Source: Gammaproteobacteria bacterium (GTDB lineage: Bacteria; Pseudomonadota; Gammaproteobacteria; Enterobacterales; Alteromonadaceae). From it: DNA of 7,253 bases. Location of the stretch: NCBI GenBank assembly GCA_027484495.1, contig JAIXSW010000170.1, positions 1 through 7,253 of the forward strand, given 5' to 3'. Made by a program: the position numbers and the translations under genes. The stretch's first letter is position 1. Each line of letters begins with the position of its first letter. This document shows positions 4,678 to 7,253 of the stretch, piece after piece. The notes beneath the pieces were generated by a model. That model ran no database searches. It saw nothing but the letters and a program-made list of their open reading frames with translations, and was not told the DNA's origin.

Positions 4678-5619
4678 TTAGATGGACGGTGTATCCGCCC
4701 CTTCCTTTTCAATCACTGTGGGCATCAAATCTTCACGGCTTGCGCCAAGAATAACAGCCAATGCCGATGCGATGAAGATAGACGAGTAAGTACCAATCGC
4801 GATACCAAACAACAATGCAAACGCAAAGCCGTTGATCATAGCGCCACCAATTGCAAAGAGCACCATCAGCGTCAGCGCTGTGGTGAATGACGTCATGGTA
4901 GTACGACTCAGCGTCGTGGTAATGGCTTCATTCACAGCTTCTTCAGTTGCCAGATCACGTGCCTTCCTGAAGGTCTCACGGATCCGGTCAAACACCACGA
5001 TAGTATCGTTAATTGAGTAGCCGATCAGCGCCAGTATCGCAGCCAACACGGTCAGGTCGAACTCTTTCCCGGTGACCGAGAAGACACCCAACGTAATAAT
5101 GACGTCATGCAACAATGACGCGACTGCGCCCACAGAAAACCGCCATTCAAAACGGGCGGCAACATAAATCAAGATGCCGACCAGAGAAGCTAATACCGCG
5201 AGGAAGCCATCTTCTTTCAGCTCATCCCCGACAGCAGAACCGACTACGTCAACTTTTTTCACCGTCACCGGCGTTTCAGCCACTGAGTTGATCGCACTTA
5301 GGATCTGCTGACCAATCACTTTCTGCTCAATACCGGCGCGCGGTGCGATCCGAATCATCACGTCCTGGCTACTACCGAAATACTGCACCTGCGCGTCATG
5401 GAAACCACTTTCACCCAGGGCCGCCCGAACTTTGTCCAGATTAGCCTGTTGATTAAATTCAACTTCAATCACCGTACCACCGGTGAAATCCAGCCCCAGA
5501 TTCAACCCTTTGGTAAATAAACTGACCAATGAGCCCAGCACCAAGAAGGTGGAGAAAATCAACGCCGGCCATTTGAACTTCATAAAGTTCAGCGCGCTTT
5601 TATAGATAAATAAACGCAT
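4678..5619 (-). CDS. secF: Protein translocase subunit SecF
   Basis: SecF is the inner-membrane partner of SecD; together they use the proton motive force to pull exported proteins through SecYEG into the periplasm. The product has 313 residues (E. coli SecF has 323; the difference is at the N-terminus). It has one membrane segment near 18-35, a periplasmic domain, then five segments between about 138 and 293. Visible motifs are LGLDFTGGTVIEVEF (41-55), FGSSQDVMIRI, VGSAVGDEL, RFEWRFSVGA, HDVIITLG and GYSINDTIVVFDRIRE (200-215). Asp205 and Arg239 correspond to the proton-pathway residues Asp213 and Arg247 of the E. coli protein. The ATG at 5619 is chosen over the longer frame from 5673 because AAGGAG sits six bases upstream and the longer start would overlap secD. 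It is the last gene of its operon. Confidence 0.97.
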   Translation of the reverse strand: MRLFIYKSALNFMKFKWPALIFSTFLVLGSLVSLFTKGLNLGLDFTGGTVIEVEFNQQANLDKVRAALGESGFHDAQVQYFGSSQDVMIRIAPRAGIEQKVIGQQILSAINSVAETPVTVKKVDVVGSAVGDELKEDGFLAVLASLVGILIYVAARFEWRFSVGAVASLLHDVIITLGVFSVTGKEFDLTVLAAILALIGYSINDTIVVFDRIRETFRKARDLATEEAVNEAITTTLSRTTMTSFTTALTLMVLFAIGGAMINGFAFALLFGIAIGTYSSIFIASALAVILGASREDLMPTVIEKEGADTPSI

Positions 5620-5625
5620 TTTACG

Positions 5626-5631
5626 CTCCTT
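5626..5631 (-). promoter_or_regulatory. secF Shine-Dalgarno overlapping the secD stop
   Basis: AAGGAG on the - strand shares bases with the secD TAA (5632-5630) and lies six bases before the secF ATG. A ribosome finishing secD therefore lands on the secF initiation site, which suggests translational coupling and matched amounts of the two subunits. Confidence 0.85.
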
Positions 5632-7253
5632 AGATTGGCAGCTCAGCACCACGGCGCTGACCCCAGACGGCATTGACGATCAAACGCGTGATCACAACGG
5701 CAGTGAAAATAGACGTCAGAATACCGAGCGCTAATGTCACCGCAAAGCCTTTGACCGGACCTGTACCCACGCCAAACAGAATCAACGCAACCAATAAGGT
5801 GGTGATATTCGAGTCCGCGATAGTGGCAAAGGCACGGTCATAGCCTTCATGAATGGCTTGCATTGCCGAACGACCATTCGCCAGTTCTTCACGGATCCGC
5901 TCGTTAATCAGAACGTTCGCATCCACCGCCATACCGACAGTCAGCAAGATACCGGCCATACCAGGTAAAGTCAGCGTTGCACCCGGGATCATCGCAATCA
6001 TCCCTACTAACAACACCACGTTACAGGCCAGCGCGATATTCGCCACCACACCAAACCATTTGTAATAGAACACCATAAAACCAACCACTGCGAGCATGCC
6101 CCATAGGATGGCATTCATACCCAAGTCGATGTTTTCCTGACCCAGACTTGGGCCAATGGTCCGTTCTTCCACAATCTGGATCGGCGCAATCAGGGCACCG
6201 GCGCGTAATAACACGGCCAGATTCTGGGCTTCACCCGGCGCATCAAGGCCGGTGATACGGAAGCTACGGCCTAAACGGGCCTGAATAGTGGCAACAGACA
6301 CCACTTCTTCTTTTTTCTCCAGAATGGTTTTGCCATCAGCGTCTTTTTTACCGGTTGGCTTGTATTCGATAAATACTGTGGCCATCGCTTTACCGATGGC
6401 GTCTTTCGTCGCCAGCGAGAAGCTATTACCGCCTTTGGCGTCCAGATCAATATTGACCTGCGGCCGACTGTATTCGTCAAAGCCCGCATTGGCACCGACG
6501 ATATGGTTACCCGTCAGCATGATACGTTTTTGCAGCACTACCGGCGCACCACTGCGGTCATAAAACAGCTGTGAAGCTGGCGGAACACGGCCTGCCGCAG
6601 CACTGGCGACATCGGCAGATTCGTCAACCAAACGGAATTCCAGAGTCGCCGTGGCGCCGAGAATTTCTTTAGCGCGGGCGGTGTCTTGTACGCCAGGTAA
6701 TTGCACCACAATGCGCTCAGCGCCCTGACGCTGTACCAAAGGTTCAGCCACGCCAATGGCGTTAACGCGGTTACGGATAATAGTAATGTTCTGAGCGACA
6801 GCGTCTTCACGCAGCGCTTTAACTTTCGCTTCGCTGAAACTAACCAATAACGTATTGTCAGCACCTTCGGTGTACACCATATCGCGGTCTTTTTCTGACA
6901 AGACTTTCTGCGCGGCGGTGACATCTTCTGCACTGCGGAACGTTATCACCACCTGCTGTTTTGGCAGATCGGCAGTGACAGAGCGGTAACGCACTTTGGC
7001 TTCACGCAAATCGGTGCGGTAGTTCTGCACCAGATCGTTGACGTTTTTGTCCATCGCGGTTTTCATGTCGATTTCCATCAGGAAATGCACACCACCCCGT
7101 AAATCCAGACCCAGCTTCATCGGCGCAGCGCCAATGCTATCCATCCAGGCCGGTGTTGCCGGTGCCAGATTCAACGCCGTGACGTATTTGTCACCAAGCA
7201 ATTGTTCAATGACTTCACGCGCTTTTAACTGGTCTTCGGTACTCAGAAAACGC
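5630..7253 (-). CDS. secD: Protein translocase subunit SecD (5' end outside window)
   Basis: SecD forms the proton-driven export complex with SecF (and YajC). The frame stays open to the window edge, so the TTG at 7201 is internal. About 540 residues are visible of a protein near 615 in E. coli, which leaves roughly 75 N-terminal residues, including the first membrane segment, beyond the right edge. In order the sequence shows LGDKYVTALNLAPATP, MKLGLDLRGGVHFLMEID (periplasmic P1 base), NRVNAIGVAEPLVQRQG, VQLPGVQDTARAKEILGATA, LRAGALIAPIQIVEERTIGP, then the C-terminal membrane bundle. That bundle carries AVDANVLINERI, whose Asp (complement of about 5921-5923) matches E. coli Asp519 of the proton path, and GTGPVKGFAVTLALGILTS. 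It ends LPI-TAA, with secF ten bases downstream. I see no lesion. Confidence 0.97.
   Translation of the reverse strand, partial: RFLSTEDQLKAREVIEQLLGDKYVTALNLAPATPAWMDSIGAAPMKLGLDLRGGVHFLMEIDMKTAMDKNVNDLVQNYRTDLREAKVRYRSVTADLPKQQVVITFRSAEDVTAAQKVLSEKDRDMVYTEGADNTLLVSFSEAKVKALREDAVAQNITIIRNRVNAIGVAEPLVQRQGAERIVVQLPGVQDTARAKEILGATATLEFRLVDESADVASAAAGRVPPASQLFYDRSGAPVVLQKRIMLTGNHIVGANAGFDEYSRPQVNIDLDAKGGNSFSLATKDAIGKAMATVFIEYKPTGKKDADGKTILEKKEEVVSVATIQARLGRSFRITGLDAPGEAQNLAVLLRAGALIAPIQIVEERTIGPSLGQENIDLGMNAILWGMLAVVGFMVFYYKWFGVVANIALACNVVLLVGMIAMIPGATLTLPGMAGILLTVGMAVDANVLINERIREELANGRSAMQAIHEGYDRAFATIADSNITTLLVALILFGVGTGPVKGFAVTLALGILTSIFTAVVITRLIVNAVWGQRRGAELPI

Noticed and set aside
5620..5673. 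Longer SecF start at 5673
   Set aside because: It would overlap secD by over 40 bases and adds residues unlike the SecF N-terminus. The ATG at 5619 has AAGGAG at ideal spacing.
6304..6322. A-rich GAA/AAA run in secD (K-K-E-E segment)
   Set aside because: The frame is intact on both sides and the charged segment aligns with SecD. The A6G run is not phased as a slippery heptamer.
1..7253. Mobile elements, CRISPR arrays, tRNA or rRNA genes
   Set aside because: I looked for transposase or integrase motifs, regularly spaced repeats and tRNA-like cloverleaf sequences on both strands and saw none.

Overview
The window looks like chromosomal core sequence from a gammaproteobacterium. PurH, NhaP2/CvrA, SuhB, SecF and SecD all read as close relatives of the Enterobacteria/Vibrio/Aeromonas proteins, for example the SuhB start MHPMLNIAVRAAR and the PurH end RHFRH. 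The convergent pairing of secDF with suhB is also seen in Vibrio. Base composition looks moderate (roughly half G+C) and even. The genus cannot be fixed from sequence alone; Aeromonadales- or Vibrionales-like is the best guess. I see no mobile element, CRISPR array, tRNA or rRNA.

Left part (1-1157, + strand): the 3' part of purH (purine synthesis), a strong intrinsic terminator, then a small gene for a 113-residue DUF4144-like protein of unknown role. Middle (1158-3132): a 248-base AT-rich leader containing several inverted repeats, then a CPA1-type K+/H+ antiporter gene (nhaP2/cvrA). This gene is split by a one-base deletion in an A run that lies in the arm of a perfect hairpin. Both halves are otherwise intact and add up to normal family length.

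Right-middle (3133-4122): a stem-loop after nhaP2, a sigma70-like promoter with a G+C-rich discriminator, and a short leader carrying boxA-like motifs just ahead of the ribosome binding site of suhB. SuhB is an inositol monophosphatase-fold protein and a partner in rRNA antitermination. A perfect 12-bp bidirectional terminator closes suhB. Right part (4198-7253, - strand): the secD-secF translocase operon, with secD cut by the window edge, ends in its own terminator. A separate single-domain rhodanese gene sits between secF and suhB.

The genes serve separate housekeeping functions: purine synthesis, cation homeostasis, rRNA antitermination, sulfur transfer and protein export. Each unit is insulated by its own terminator except the antiporter gene, which ends in a stem-loop lacking a T tract. 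I found no new multi-gene system. The points most worth checking are the antiporter frameshift with its hairpin and the boxA-like suhB leader.
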